A DNA stretch of 64,000 nt from Methylocystis bryophila (lineage in GTDB: Bacteria; Pseudomonadota; Alphaproteobacteria; Rhizobiales; Beijerinckiaceae), in assembly GCF_027925445.1 (NCBI RefSeq), contig NZ_AP027149.1, positions 3,980,501 to 4,044,500 on the forward strand, in the 5' to 3' direction. Both the position numbers and the translations under genes were made by a program. The notes beneath the pieces were generated by a model. It had not been told where the DNA came from. It ran no database searches and saw nothing but the letters and a program-made list of their open reading frames with translations. Shown here in pieces: positions 19,927 to 28,999 of the stretch (within the stretch, counting starts at the first letter, position 1; every line of letters starts with the position of its first letter).

Positions 19927-19994
19927 GTAAGTGACATGGCGTGAGATCGCGACGCAGGCAAGGCCGACCGAAGCGCCGTTTCCACGGCGATGCT

Positions 19995-20258
19995 TCAAAG
20001 GTCGACGGTAACCCTCAAATTTCGCAAGTTCAGCGCCTGCGTGCGTGCTTGCTCCGCCGTCATCGGACCGAACAGCCCGATCTTGACCTTTTGCGAGCGG
20101 CCTTACCGCTTGCACTGAATGATAAAGGTCTTGCGTCCCGAGGGCAGCACGACGACGCCGAAGCCCCGCAGAGCGTCGTCCCAGAGGACCTCCATCGACT
20201 TACCAGCGGGGCAAGCGAGCCGATCGACGTTGCTTTTGTTGATTCTGCCCTTCGCCAT
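19995..20258 (-). pseudogene. Tyrosine integrase N-terminal remnant (DUF4102-type)
   Basis: From the ATG at 20258 (GGGAG seven bases upstream) the frame reads MAKGRINKSNVDRL, then VLWDDALRGFGVVVLPSGRKTFIIQCKR. It hits TAA at 20103-20105 and continues in the same frame with GRSQKVKIGLFGPMTAEQARTQALNLRN before a second stop at 19995. This is the N-terminal arm-binding DUF4102 domain of a P4/island-type integrase. The core-binding and catalytic domains are gone. The neighbouring tRNA fragment supports an integrated-element origin. Confidence 0.72.
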
Positions 20259-20440
20259 GAAATATCTCCCGGCGGCCTCGTTGGAGCGGGGTTTTCGGGC
20301 GTGAATTTTAGAAGCCATTTAGAAGCCGATCAAATCAAAATCGAGCGTAAGTTAGCGTACGATGGAGAAGGCGTCTGAGCACAACACGTTGTGATTATAA
20401 GGAATTATGCGGCCATGGCGAAGAATAGCGAAATCGATTT

Positions 20441-20491
20441 CTGCTCTTTGTAATCAGTAGGTCGCGGGTTCGAATCCTGCAACCGGCACCA
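20441..20491 (+). repeat. 3' fragment of tRNA-Thr(TGT): likely att site
   Basis: The bases from the anticodon loop (TTTGTAA) through the anticodon stem ATCAG, the T-arm GCGGG-TTCGAAT-CCTGC, the acceptor strand AACCGGC and ACCA form the 3' half of a tRNA-Thr. No matching 5' half precedes them, so this is not a functional tRNA. Tyrosine integrases leave such a 3' duplicate at the far end of an element. The integrase remnant lies 180 bases to the left. Confidence 0.72.
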
Positions 20492-20679
20492 ATAAAAACA
20501 AAGCGTTAGACACAGTTTCTTGCCTTGGAAATCTAAACCTCTCCTCACTTTAGAAAAGAATGAAATTAAGTCCGTAAGCTGCCGGGGGATGGAGAAGCTC
20601 TATCAGAGGAAGCGATTGAATTCGTCTGAAATAGACATTTTTCATGTAAAGCGGGTCTTCCTCACATTCTGTCGCAAAG

Positions 20680-21053
20680 GTCACGACAAAGGGAGCTTGC
20701 GGCGCGGAGGAGTTCTGCTCCAGCGCGGCCATAAATTGTTCGTTTGAGCGATTTCAAGCCCGTTGATTTGTCCTTCCGTCTGGCCGTTGCTTGCCGGTGT
20801 AACCGCGCGCTTTGATTTCGTGGAAGAGGCGACGGCCGCACACACAACCTTCTGACCAGCGGTGCGCGACAAATAATCGTCGAAATGCCGCGGGGACGTC
20901 GTCTTTGGCGCGGCGGCGCTCCGTTGGGGAAGCGCATCAGCTTGGATCCATTTCGCGACTGTGCGGCGATCGACACCCGTCTCTCGCGCGATGTCCACAG
21001 ATTTCGACGCTCCTTGTGTAGCGAGCGAAGCCGATCGAAAGCTGTTTGCCTCG
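20680..21053 (-). pseudogene. ISL3-like transposase remnant
   Basis: Minus-strand pieces in several frames read, in order, FDRLRSLHKERR, VDIARETGVDRRTVAKWIQADALPQR, HFDDYLSR, GRRLFHEIKARGYTGK, GQTEGQIN and LKSLKRTIYGRAGAELLR. These are landmarks of the DNA-binding region and C-terminus of ISL3-type transposases, joined with a large internal deletion and frameshifts. No intact ends are seen. It lies next to the tRNA fragment, in the same scar. Confidence 0.65.
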
Positions 21054-21285
21054 AACGCCCATACGCGACTCTCTGAGCATCAGCTCGAGTTCTCCCGGTA
21101 GAATCAAGTTGTCGCGCTAGCTGCCGCCCTCAACGCGGCGATTTCATCTCCATCGTGACCGTTGCCGCGCGCGCGGGATTGGAAGCTTTGCGACCCGACT
21201 CCCTCACGTCAGGGATTGGATCCTCTCGCGGCGCAGGAAAAACGAGCGAGCTCGATCGTTAGCTCACGCCGAGGATCTCTCCAAA

Positions 21286-22086
21286 CTAAACGGCGGCGTA
21301 ATTTGTTCGCGTGGGCGACTCTCTCCGATGAGCCCGCGTGTTTCGGCCGAGATAGAAATCTTTGACATCCTCGCGCTCCTGCAGTGTTGCGGCGGCGCCC
21401 TCGAGAACCACAACGCCATTCTCCACGACATAGCCGCGATGCGCGTGGCGCAGCGCGACGTAAGCATTCTGCTCAGCGACGAGAAGACTTAAGCCTTTCA
21501 TGCGATTGAGGGCTCCAAGCACTTGGTAGATTTCCTCAACCACAAGCGGCGCGAGGCCCATCGACGGCTCGTCCAAAATGAGCAGCCGGGGATGCGTCAT
21601 CATCGCCCGCCCAATCGCTGTCATTTGCTGCTCGCCGCCCGACAGTAATCCGGCCAGCGATCTCCGGCGGTGCTTCAGCTGCGGGAAAACGCCGTAGACA
21701 TAATCGAGATCGTCTCGCAGCTCACGCCGGTTCGAGCGGCGCGCAAGCGCCCCGCTCGCCAAATTCTCCTCGACAGTCAGACTCCGAAAGACGCGTCGGC
21801 CCTCAAGAACCTGAACAAGTCCCTTCTGAGCGAGCTCGGCCGTGGAGGATTTTGACGTTGAGCGCCCGTCGAATAAAATCTTCCCCGAAGTGATCTGCCC
21901 TCGCTCCGCCGCGAGCAGTCGCGACGTCGCATTCAAAATCGTCGTTTTGCCGGAGCCATTGGCGCCCAGCAGGGCGACGATTTCGCCTCGCCTGACCTTG
22001 AGACTGACGTCGCGAAGCGCAACAATCGCTTGATTATAACTCGCCTCAACGTCGCGGAGCTCGAGCAGAGTTTCGGTCGCTGTCAT
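21286..22086 (-). CDS. livF: ABC transporter ATP-binding protein, LivF type
   Basis: A 266-residue ABC ATPase of the LivF class, one of the two energy-coupling subunits of a branched-chain-amino-acid-type importer. Walker A GANGSGKTT, signature LSGGEQQMTAIGRAM, Walker B RLLILDEPSMGLAP and the switch His region are present. It ends the five-gene minus-strand unit livG-H-M-K-F. Its substrate is not necessarily an amino acid: HAAT-type systems also import urea, amides and aromatics. The unit starts at a sigma-54 promoter, so I infer it serves the organosulfur genes next door. Confidence 0.9.
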   Translation of the reverse strand: MTATETLLELRDVEASYNQAIVALRDVSLKVRRGEIVALLGANGSGKTTILNATSRLLAAERGQITSGKILFDGRSTSKSSTAELAQKGLVQVLEGRRVFRSLTVEENLASGALARRSNRRELRDDLDYVYGVFPQLKHRRRSLAGLLSGGEQQMTAIGRAMMTHPRLLILDEPSMGLAPLVVEEIYQVLGALNRMKGLSLLVAEQNAYVALRHAHRGYVVENGVVVLEGAAATLQEREDVKDFYLGRNTRAHRRESPTRTNYAAV

Positions 22087-22120
22087 GATTAGGCCTCGCC
22101 GCTGTTCAATCCGGGCGTCG

Positions 22121-23467
22121 CTATTTTGTCGCCGCGCTCTTCGCCGTCTCGGTCGAACAATTACGAGGTGTTATGCCTTTTTCGGCGGCATAGGCGGCCG
22201 AGGACTTCTCGATAATTGGCCGCAAGAGCGCCCAATCCGGCGCGATCCAGTCACTCACGACGCGCCATTTCGATCCGTCCCACTGCTGGAAGGTCACCCA
22301 TCCGTCGCCCTCGTGGTTGGCGCAGGTCACATTGATTGAGTGGAAAAGACCCTTCGCGCCGAGCTCGGCCACGCGCGCTCCATCGAGTCGCAAATTCTCA
22401 AAACCCCAGTTGACTTCCTCCGCCGTCAGGGCTCGATGGCCGAATTTCTCCTGCGCGATGCGCACCGCCTCGACATTCAGAATTCCATTCACGATCCCGA
22501 GATTATGATAGACACTGCCGATGCGGTTTTTGTCTTGGAGATTGCCCTCGCCGGCGCCATAGACCTTTTTGACGATTTCCTCGAGGATAGGCGACTGCTT
22601 GCCCGACGTTTGAGTCGTGATCGCGATATAGCCTTTGGCTGCTTCGCCAGCGGGAACGACGTCCTCTTCGGAATTCGACCAGACGTTTCCGATTATGTGA
22701 TCAACGGGAAAACCGGTGCGGCGCGCGGTCTTGAGAGCCACCGGATTCATGACCCCCCATCCACGAAGCACCACGTAATCAGGATGAATGCGGTGAATCG
22801 TCAGCCACTGCGCCTGTTGCTCGTTGCCGGGATGCGGCACTTCGATCTGCTGAAGGGTGAAGCCAAATTTCTTCGCTAGCAGCTCATAGATCGGGATCGT
22901 CTCCTTGCCGTAGGGCGAACCGTGATACAGGACGACGATCTTTTTATCTTTAAGTTTGTCGACCCCGCCAACGCTCTTCGCGATGTAATTCACGATCGCC
23001 GAAGTTTCGCTATATGGATTGAGAAGCAGTGGAAACACATAGCGGAAGACGCGTCCGTCAGTCGAATCGGTGCGTCCGTGATTGACTGTGATGAGAGGCG
23101 TCTTGTCGGTCGTAATCCGATCGATCATCGCATAGGCTATGCCGACGCTCAGAGGGTTCCAGGCGCTAGGGCTAGGAACGTGGCTCTTCTGACGCTCGTA
23201 GCACTCGACGCCTCGCTCGACTTCATATTCGGTCTCGCATTCGTCCCAAGTCAGCTTGACGCCGTTGACGCCGCCATCGCGCAGATTGATCAGATTGAGA
23301 TAATCGATAAAACCGCCAAAGAAGCCCGAACCTCCGGCAGCGTAGGGTCCAACGCGATAGCTTTGAAGAGGAAAATATTGCTCATCCGCTCGACTCGTTG
23401 AGGCCAAGGCCGCGAAGGTCAAAGCTATCGCCAGGAACGTGTTGCGCCGCTGCGACCGATAGGACAT
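22121..23467 (-). CDS. livK: ABC transporter substrate-binding protein, LivK type
   Basis: A 448-residue periplasmic binding protein with a signal peptide (RRNTFLAIALTFAALASTSRAD, cleavage near residue 27). The mature part has type-I periplasmic-binding features: NGVKLTWDECETEYEVERGVECYE, then a long two-lobed body. It should capture the imported ligand and deliver it to LivH/LivM. It is longer than classical LivJ/LivK (about 370). AAGGAG lies seven bases before the ATG. About 140 bases separate it from livM. The ligand cannot be read from sequence; context suggests a sulfone, sulfonate or related compound. Confidence 0.85.
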   Translation of the reverse strand: MSYRSQRRNTFLAIALTFAALASTSRADEQYFPLQSYRVGPYAAGGSGFFGGFIDYLNLINLRDGGVNGVKLTWDECETEYEVERGVECYERQKSHVPSPSAWNPLSVGIAYAMIDRITTDKTPLITVNHGRTDSTDGRVFRYVFPLLLNPYSETSAIVNYIAKSVGGVDKLKDKKIVVLYHGSPYGKETIPIYELLAKKFGFTLQQIEVPHPGNEQQAQWLTIHRIHPDYVVLRGWGVMNPVALKTARRTGFPVDHIIGNVWSNSEEDVVPAGEAAKGYIAITTQTSGKQSPILEEIVKKVYGAGEGNLQDKNRIGSVYHNLGIVNGILNVEAVRIAQEKFGHRALTAEEVNWGFENLRLDGARVAELGAKGLFHSINVTCANHEGDGWVTFQQWDGSKWRVVSDWIAPDWALLRPIIEKSSAAYAAEKGITPRNCSTETAKSAATK

Positions 23468-23605
23468 CCGATTTCTCCTTGTGACATTCTGTTTGCGACG
23501 CCTCCATGCGAGACGCCCATGTTGGTCATATCCGCGAGTACCGCCGCGCGGCGGGAGTGCTGTGGCTTTGAGCGCCGATCTCGGTTCGGTTGAATGTCAT
23601 GGAGC

Positions 23606-24673
23606 TCAAGCCTTGCGTGTCGCTGCGAAAATGCGCTTCGCCCCAAAGAGGCGGTTTCCTATCATTCGGTCCAAGAGCGCGCTTAGGCCGTCCGGCTCGA
23701 TGATAAGGAAAAGGATGATCAGGCCGCCAAGAACGATTCTTTGAGTCATCTCAAGATGGCCTGAATCGAAAAGCCCTCCGAACAGAGCGCTGCCAAGGCG
23801 CGAGAGAACGAGAGGAAACACCACGATGAAAGCGGCGCCAAGGTAAGGGCCTCGAATTGTGCCGAGGCCACCGATGATGATCATGAAAAGAATCTGGAAG
23901 GACCGATCGAGATCGAAGCCGCCCGGCTCGACCGTGCGCAGATACGCAAAGGCCCACAACACGCCGGCGACGCCGATGACGAAGGAACTGACGGAGAAAG
24001 CTAGCAACTTTGTTTTTAAGATCGGCACGCCGATCACCTTTGCGGCCGTCTCATGGTCACGTATCGCGACGAAACTCAGTCCTGAGGGAGACGAGATGAG
24101 TCGCGCGACGAAAAATGTGACAATTGTTGCAACGAGAAGCGTGACAAGGTAGCGGCCTGACGATGTCGTGACAGGATGTCCGAAGAGCCTCAGCGGCGGC
24201 GTGCTGATCACGCCCGACGCGCTATAGTTGGAAAACCAGCTGAACTTGGTAAGCGCCCATTGGACGAAGAATTGCGCGGCGAGCGTCGAAACGGCGAGAT
24301 AGAACCCCCGCAATCGTAAGCTCGGCAGACCGAACACGACACCTAGCGCGGCAGCGACGATCCCAGCCAGGATTATATCGAACTCCAGGGGAAGGCCGTG
24401 CAGCCGCAGTTGCAGATTGTAGGCGGCATAGGCGCCGGTCGCCATGAATGCTGCGCTTCCGAGTGACAGTTGGCCTGCATAGCCGGTGAGCAAATTTAGC
24501 CCGACGCCAGCGAGTGAGAGAGCCAGGAAAGGCGTTAAGAGCGCCTCCAACAAATAATCACCGCCAACCCAAGGAATGATGATGTAAAATACGACCGCAA
24601 GGCCGGCTGCCGGAACGAGCGTTGTTACGGGGCGCAAGCGAGAAGCAGGCGAAAGGGTAGTGAGAGCTGTCAT
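23606..24673 (-). CDS. livM: ABC transporter permease, LivM type
   Basis: A 355-residue permease with about nine to ten membrane segments and the family landmarks LNLLTGYAGQLSLGSAAFMATGAYA and AIRDHETAAKVIGVPILKTKLLAFSVSSF. It forms the translocation pore together with LivH. The start is three bases after the livH stop, with AAAGGG upstream, so translation is probably coupled. Confidence 0.92.
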   Translation of the reverse strand: MTALTTLSPASRLRPVTTLVPAAGLAVVFYIIIPWVGGDYLLEALLTPFLALSLAGVGLNLLTGYAGQLSLGSAAFMATGAYAAYNLQLRLHGLPLEFDIILAGIVAAALGVVFGLPSLRLRGFYLAVSTLAAQFFVQWALTKFSWFSNYSASGVISTPPLRLFGHPVTTSSGRYLVTLLVATIVTFFVARLISSPSGLSFVAIRDHETAAKVIGVPILKTKLLAFSVSSFVIGVAGVLWAFAYLRTVEPGGFDLDRSFQILFMIIIGGLGTIRGPYLGAAFIVVFPLVLSRLGSALFGGLFDSGHLEMTQRIVLGGLIILFLIIEPDGLSALLDRMIGNRLFGAKRIFAATRKA

Positions 24674-24676
24674 GAG

Positions 24677-25567
24677 TTACGCCCTTTCCACGGGCCGTTG
24701 GCCGAAAAGACCCGAAGGCTGCACAAGCAGGAAGGCGAGCGCTGCGACATAGGCGAACCAACTTTCGATCCCGCCGCCGAAATATTCGCCGATATAGACT
24801 TCCGAGAGCTTTTCCGTCGCGCCAATCAACAGGCCGGCAACGATCACGCCCGCAATCGAATCAAAACCGCCGAGCACGAGAACAGGCAAGGCCTTCAGCA
24901 CGACCAGCGACAAGGAGAATTGCACGCCGAGCCGCGCGCCCCAGATGAGCCCCGCCACCAGGGCGACAAGACCGGACGCAGTCCAAACCATGGCCCAAAT
25001 TCGAGAGAGTCGAAGTCCAACCGACATTGCAGCAATCGGGTCCTCCGCTACCGCGCGGAAAGCGAGGCCGATGCGCGTAAAACGAAAGAAGAGGGAGAAC
25101 ATCACGACCATCAAGCCCGCGATGGCCGCTGCCAAAAGATCAAATCGGCTGACGAATATGCCGGAGACGTCGAGAGGACGGTCGTCTATGCCGAGGTCGA
25201 GGCCATGCACCTGCGCTCCCCATGCCAATTGCGCCGCGCCCTCGATGACATATGAGAGGCCGAGCGTCGCCATGAACAGCGTGATTGGCGGGCGGTTTAC
25301 AAGCGGCCGCAACACGATCCGCTCGATGAGAAGCCCGAGAACGACCATAGCCGCAATGGTGATCGCAAAGGTCGTTGGCAGATTGTAGCCGCGCTCGAGC
25401 AAACTGACAAAGGTCAAAGCCGCAAATAGGATTTGGGATCCCTGCGCGAAATTCAGAACGCCAGACGTTTTGTATATCAGCACGAAGCCCATCGCGACGA
25501 GCGAGTACATAACCCCTGACAACAACCCGCCGATAAGGACTTCGACAAAGAAAAGGAGCGAATCCAT
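24677..25567 (-). CDS. livH: ABC transporter permease, LivH type
   Basis: A 296-residue permease with about eight membrane helices and the LivH landmarks GVMYSLVAMGFVLIYKTSGVLNFAQGSQ and LIERIVLRPLVNRPP. It pairs with LivM. The start is the ATG at 25567, one base after the livG stop; the longer frame to 25633 lies inside livG and is rejected. Confidence 0.92.
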   Translation of the reverse strand: MDSLLFFVEVLIGGLLSGVMYSLVAMGFVLIYKTSGVLNFAQGSQILFAALTFVSLLERGYNLPTTFAITIAAMVVLGLLIERIVLRPLVNRPPITLFMATLGLSYVIEGAAQLAWGAQVHGLDLGIDDRPLDVSGIFVSRFDLLAAAIAGLMVVMFSLFFRFTRIGLAFRAVAEDPIAAMSVGLRLSRIWAMVWTASGLVALVAGLIWGARLGVQFSLSLVVLKALPVLVLGGFDSIAGVIVAGLLIGATEKLSEVYIGEYFGGGIESWFAYVAALAFLLVQPSGLFGQRPVERA

Positions 25568-25568
25568 A

Positions 25569-26450
25569 TCAGATATCCCGACCCTGCTCGATATCGTGGG
25601 CGACGCCGAGGTAGGCGTCGATAACCGCTTCATCGTTCATCACGTCCGATGGGGGGCCATCGGCTATTTTTCGGCCGTAATCGAGAACCGCGACGCGATC
25701 GGACAATTCCATCACGACACCGATGTCATGCTCTATGAGAACGATCGACGCGCCAAACCGATCACGCGTCAGCTGTATGAACTCGCCCATCTCTGCTTTT
25801 TCCCCGGCGGTCATCCCGGCCATCGGCTCATCGAGCAACAAGAGCCGCGGTCGAATGGCGAGCGCGCGGGCGAGCTCGACTCTCTTCTGCATTCCATAGG
25901 GCAAGGTTCCGGCTATGCGGTTGCGAACCTGACCGAGGCCCAAAAACACGAGCATCTCCTCGACAATGATTTCCGTGGCGAGGCGGTCGGCGCGAGCTCG
26001 CGGCAAGCCAAAGACCTGCTCTAGCCAATGGGAGCGCGTCGCGGAGACCCGTCCAACCGCGATATTATCGAACACGCTCAACCCTCTGAAGAGCGCAAGA
26101 TTTTGAAACGTTCGCGCAACGCCGAGACTTGCCAGTCGTTCAGTGGGCATGCGCGAAAAACTGTTTTTGTCGAGCTGAATCCGACCCCAGTCCGGTCGAT
26201 AGAGCCCCGTGATCACGTTGATCAATGAGCTCTTCCCCGCGCCGTTGGGTCCAATGATCGAGCAGATTTCGCCGGCCGCTACGGAGAAGTCGATCTCAGA
26301 GAGAGCTTGGATTCCCCCGAAGGAAAGCGAGATATTCGTGAGAGCGAGAGTGGCGCCGCCACGCGCGTGATCATCGCTTAACGACCAGGACTGAGCGTCC
26401 TCGTCGAGTGCGTAACGCAGCAGTTGATCAGCAGTCGCATGTGCTCTCAT
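25569..26450 (-). CDS. livG: ABC transporter ATP-binding protein, LivG type
   Basis: A 293-residue ABC ATPase of the LivG class. After a 35-residue N-terminal extension come LALTNISLSFGGIQALSEIDF, Walker A GPNGAGKSS, the signature region and Walker B RLLLLDEPMAGMTAGEK. It is the first gene of the transporter operon. A good sigma-54 promoter ends about 75 bases before its ATG, and degenerate copies of the regulon dyads lie about 60-95 bases upstream of that promoter. The ribosome-binding site is weak. Confidence 0.9.
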   Translation of the reverse strand: MRAHATADQLLRYALDEDAQSWSLSDDHARGGATLALTNISLSFGGIQALSEIDFSVAAGEICSIIGPNGAGKSSLINVITGLYRPDWGRIQLDKNSFSRMPTERLASLGVARTFQNLALFRGLSVFDNIAVGRVSATRSHWLEQVFGLPRARADRLATEIIVEEMLVFLGLGQVRNRIAGTLPYGMQKRVELARALAIRPRLLLLDEPMAGMTAGEKAEMGEFIQLTRDRFGASIVLIEHDIGVVMELSDRVAVLDYGRKIADGPPSDVMNDEAVIDAYLGVAHDIEQGRDI

Positions 26451-26522
26451 TTTACGAGGAATCCCGGGTTGTCATTCAACCGCAGCGTCACCCTATTTGA
26501 GACGGAAGCGCCACGACTTAAT

Positions 26523-26540
26523 GAGCAAGAGCCGAGCCAA
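26523..26540 (-). promoter_or_regulatory. Sigma-54 promoter of the liv operon
   Basis: On the minus strand it reads TTGGCTC-GGCTC-TTGCT: GG at -24 and GC at -12 with the required 10 bases between them. It matches TGGCAC-N5-TTGCW at all but one core position. The predicted start of transcription is about 60 bases before livG. Confidence 0.65.
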
Positions 26541-26590
26541 GATGAAAATCGCCTATTACGCCAACTCTGGTGTATTTTGCGCCTAATGAA

Positions 26591-26640
26591 AAGTTGATTT
26601 TGCAGCAGCAGTCTTTACAGCCGTGCTGCAATCTCACCAG
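26591..26640. promoter_or_regulatory. Pair of degenerate activator dyads upstream of livG
   Basis: AAGTTG-N6-CAGCAG (26591-26608) and GTGCTG-N6-CACCAG (26623-26640) resemble the CTGTTG-N6-CAACAG site of the other organosulfur promoters. Their centres are 32 bases apart and about 61 and 93 bases upstream of the -24 GG. Each half-site has mismatches, so the spacing carries much of the argument. Confidence 0.45.
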
Positions 26641-27150
26641 CAGCAGTCGTAAGGACGGACTCGGCGGCGAGGCAACAAGCGACGCAACGACAGCACGCTC
26701 CGGAAGCGCTTTGTGATTTCCTGGTCCACAACGCGACTTCGCGGGAGTTGCCGACCGATCTTGCACCGATGCTAAATCGACGCTGATGCGGTCTCGTTTG
26801 GCCGCGGCTGAGACCCGGAGCGCAGGACGGCAAGCCTTCCAAAGCAATTCATTTGGAGACCGATTTCGACTTCCGTCTGATGGCTTTCGATCATATCTGC
26901 GGCGAGCAATCCGACGCGCCGCGTTTCAAAGCTGCTCGAAGTCGCAGCGCGCGACGCCATCGGCGACAGGGTTGTCGCAGCGTATCGTTTTGGATTGCGG
27001 GAATAATAGAGGCAAAGTTTGCGTCTTTTGCTTTGCAACGCCCCTCACCTTAATCGGTCCCGTGCATAGGACCTGCTCCGCCTGCGTCCCCAAGCGGAAT
27101 TGGGGCGCAGTCGGCATGCCATGAGCCTGAGGCTAGCGAGCAGACAAAGG

Positions 27151-27702
27151 TCAAGCTAGGACTGGTTGCCGCGCAAGTAGATATCTATCTATGTTACGCG
27201 TCGCTAAGGCGATCCGTGCTTTGAGATCCTCGCTGACCACTTGGTAGTTTTGAAAATCCCTGTCAGTGGCGTAGACGCCCACCGGCAAAGTGAGCGCCTG
27301 AAAAAAGCTAAACAGGGGTCGCAACTCATGTTCGATAATGAGCGCGTGCCGATCGCTTCCCCCAGTCGCCGCAAGGAGAACTGGCGTATCGATGAGCGCC
27401 TCATGGTGCACGAGATCAAACAGATGCTTGAATAGGCCGGTATAGGACGCACGATACACCGGCGTCGCAATGATAAGCGCGTCGGCGCTCTCGATCGCCT
27501 GCACGGCGTCGCTGACTTCCTGAGGCGCGTCTTTCGCGGAAATCACGCCTGGCAGTTTCGAAACGAGATCTGCGACCTCTAGCAGTCGCACGTCCGAGGG
27601 AACAACAGTTGCGATTTTCTCACCGATCGCAGCGGCGAGCGCGGCCGATCGCGAGGGCCGAGACAGACCACCAGAGACTGCGACAAGTTTCAACCTGCTC
27701 AT
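27151..27702 (-). CDS. msuE: NADPH-dependent FMN reductase (MsuE/SsuE-like)
   Basis: A 183-residue flavodoxin-fold reductase that makes FMNH2 from NAD(P)H for two-component monooxygenases. It has the family N-terminus LVAVSGGLSRPSRSAALA, the ATPVYRASYTGLFKHLFDLV FMN-binding stretch and LLAATGGSDRHALIIEHELRPLF. AGAGGAG lies seven bases before the ATG. It is the last gene of msuD-msuC-ribBA-msuE and would feed reduced flavin to MsuD, MsuC and the SfnG-like enzyme. MsuE is favoured over SsuE by the neighbouring msuC-like gene. Confidence 0.88.
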   Translation of the reverse strand: MSRLKLVAVSGGLSRPSRSAALAAAIGEKIATVVPSDVRLLEVADLVSKLPGVISAKDAPQEVSDAVQAIESADALIIATPVYRASYTGLFKHLFDLVHHEALIDTPVLLAATGGSDRHALIIEHELRPLFSFFQALTLPVGVYATDRDFQNYQVVSEDLKARIALATRNIDRYLLARQPVLA

Positions 27703-27738
27703 ACGTTGCTCCTCTTATGTGCCGTGAAGCGATGACGA

Positions 27739-28974
27739 TCAGCCGCAGATAAGCGAATGCTCGTTCGTTTGGTCAGTCGAAGTGAGCTTGTGGCCCATTC
27801 GCGACCGTTTGATACTGAGGTAGCTGATGTTCTCGCGAGTCGGCTCAGTCTCGATCGACTCAATTGCGACAATGCTTACCCCCTCGCGGATTAGAGCCTC
27901 TGCTTTGACCGGGTTGTTCGTCAGCAGCTTAATGCTCCTCACGTCGAGCCGGCGGAGAATTGCAGCTGCAGCTTCGTACGATCGGCCATCGACCGGGAGA
28001 CCTAGAAGCAGGTTGGCGTCGACCGTATCATTCCCCTTGTCTTGAAGCTCGTAGGCTCGCAGCTTCGCCGAGAGACCAATTCCGCGACCTTCGTGACCGC
28101 GCAGATAGATCAATGCGCCGCGTCCTTCTGCTGCGATCAGCCGTAGAGCAGCCTCGAGCTGCCCGCCACAATCGCAACGCAATGATCCGAGCAGATCTCC
28201 GGTGAGGCATTCCGAATGCACCCGCACCAAAACATTCTCACGCGCTTCGACATCACCGTAGATGAAGGCGACATGCTCGGCGCCGTCCCCGGCTCGAAAA
28301 ACCTTCGCAAGAAACTCTCCATGCCGGGTAGGCAGCCGAGCCTTGGACTGCAACTCGATGCGAGTCGCCCCGCGACGGCGATAAGCGAGCAGATCGGCGA
28401 TCTGAACGATGGGCAGCCCGAATGCCTCCGCAAATGCGAACAGATCTTCGCGTCGGGCCATCTCACCGTCATCCCGCACGATCTCGCATAGCGCGCCGAT
28501 AGGGGCGAAGCCCGCGAAGGCGGCGAGTTCGCTCGCCGCTTCCGTGTGTCCGTGTCGCCCGAAGAGGCCCAACGGGTGCGCCCGCAACGGAAAGACGTGA
28601 CCCGGCCTGGCAAAATCGTTGGGGCCGCTCCCTGGCGCGGCAAGAGCTCGGATTGTTGCTGCGCGCTCACGCGCAGAAATACCGGTGGTGAGACCCTCGC
28701 GCACATCCACTGTAACAGTAAAGGCGGTGCCTTGAGCGGCGCCGTCCTGAGGCGCCATGAGGGGAAGGGCGAGCTGATCGGCGCGATCATGTGGAAGCGC
28801 GACGCAGACGACCCCGCTGGTGTGACGCACCATGAAGGCCATCGCATCCCTCGTCATCTTTTCGGCCGGCAGTATCAAATCGCCTTCATTTTCTCGGGCC
28901 TCATCATCGACGACGACGACAAATTTGCCCTGGCGTTGCGCTTCGATCGCTTCTTCAACGGGAGAGAATTTCAT
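27739..28974 (-). CDS. ribBA: Bifunctional DHBP synthase / GTP cyclohydrolase II (RibBA)
   Basis: A 411-residue fusion. The RibB half (1-205) makes 3,4-dihydroxy-2-butanone-4-phosphate: VVVVDDEARENEGDLI, TSGVVCVAL, TTGISARERA and GHTEAASELAAFAGF. The RibA half (about 210-400) opens GTP: the zinc site CLTGDLLGSLRCDC, then RGHEGRGIGL and LLTNNPVKAEAL. Together they supply both precursors of riboflavin. It sits between msuC and msuE, 25 and 36 bases from them, so it is co-transcribed with flavin-dependent enzymes. It is probably an extra copy dedicated to flavin supply; the housekeeping copy would be elsewhere. Confidence 0.93.
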   Translation of the reverse strand: MKFSPVEEAIEAQRQGKFVVVVDDEARENEGDLILPAEKMTRDAMAFMVRHTSGVVCVALPHDRADQLALPLMAPQDGAAQGTAFTVTVDVREGLTTGISARERAATIRALAAPGSGPNDFARPGHVFPLRAHPLGLFGRHGHTEAASELAAFAGFAPIGALCEIVRDDGEMARREDLFAFAEAFGLPIVQIADLLAYRRRGATRIELQSKARLPTRHGEFLAKVFRAGDGAEHVAFIYGDVEARENVLVRVHSECLTGDLLGSLRCDCGGQLEAALRLIAAEGRGALIYLRGHEGRGIGLSAKLRAYELQDKGNDTVDANLLLGLPVDGRSYEAAAAILRRLDVRSIKLLTNNPVKAEALIREGVSIVAIESIETEPTRENISYLSIKRSRMGHKLTSTDQTNEHSLICG

Positions 28975-28999
28975 GGCGTCTCGAGCTTTCCCATTGGCG

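Larger units (their letters stand above)
26451..27150. other. Regulatory region upstream of livG; rest unassigned
   Basis: About 700 bases. The first 190 hold the livG sigma-54 promoter and its upstream dyads (separate entries). The remaining 500 contain small open frames on both strands without ribosome-binding sites or family features. I see no gene. Confidence 0.4.

Noticed and set aside
20441..20491. Functional tRNA-Thr gene
   Set aside because: Only the 3' half is present. There is no D-arm or 5' acceptor strand upstream, so it is an attachment-site fragment.
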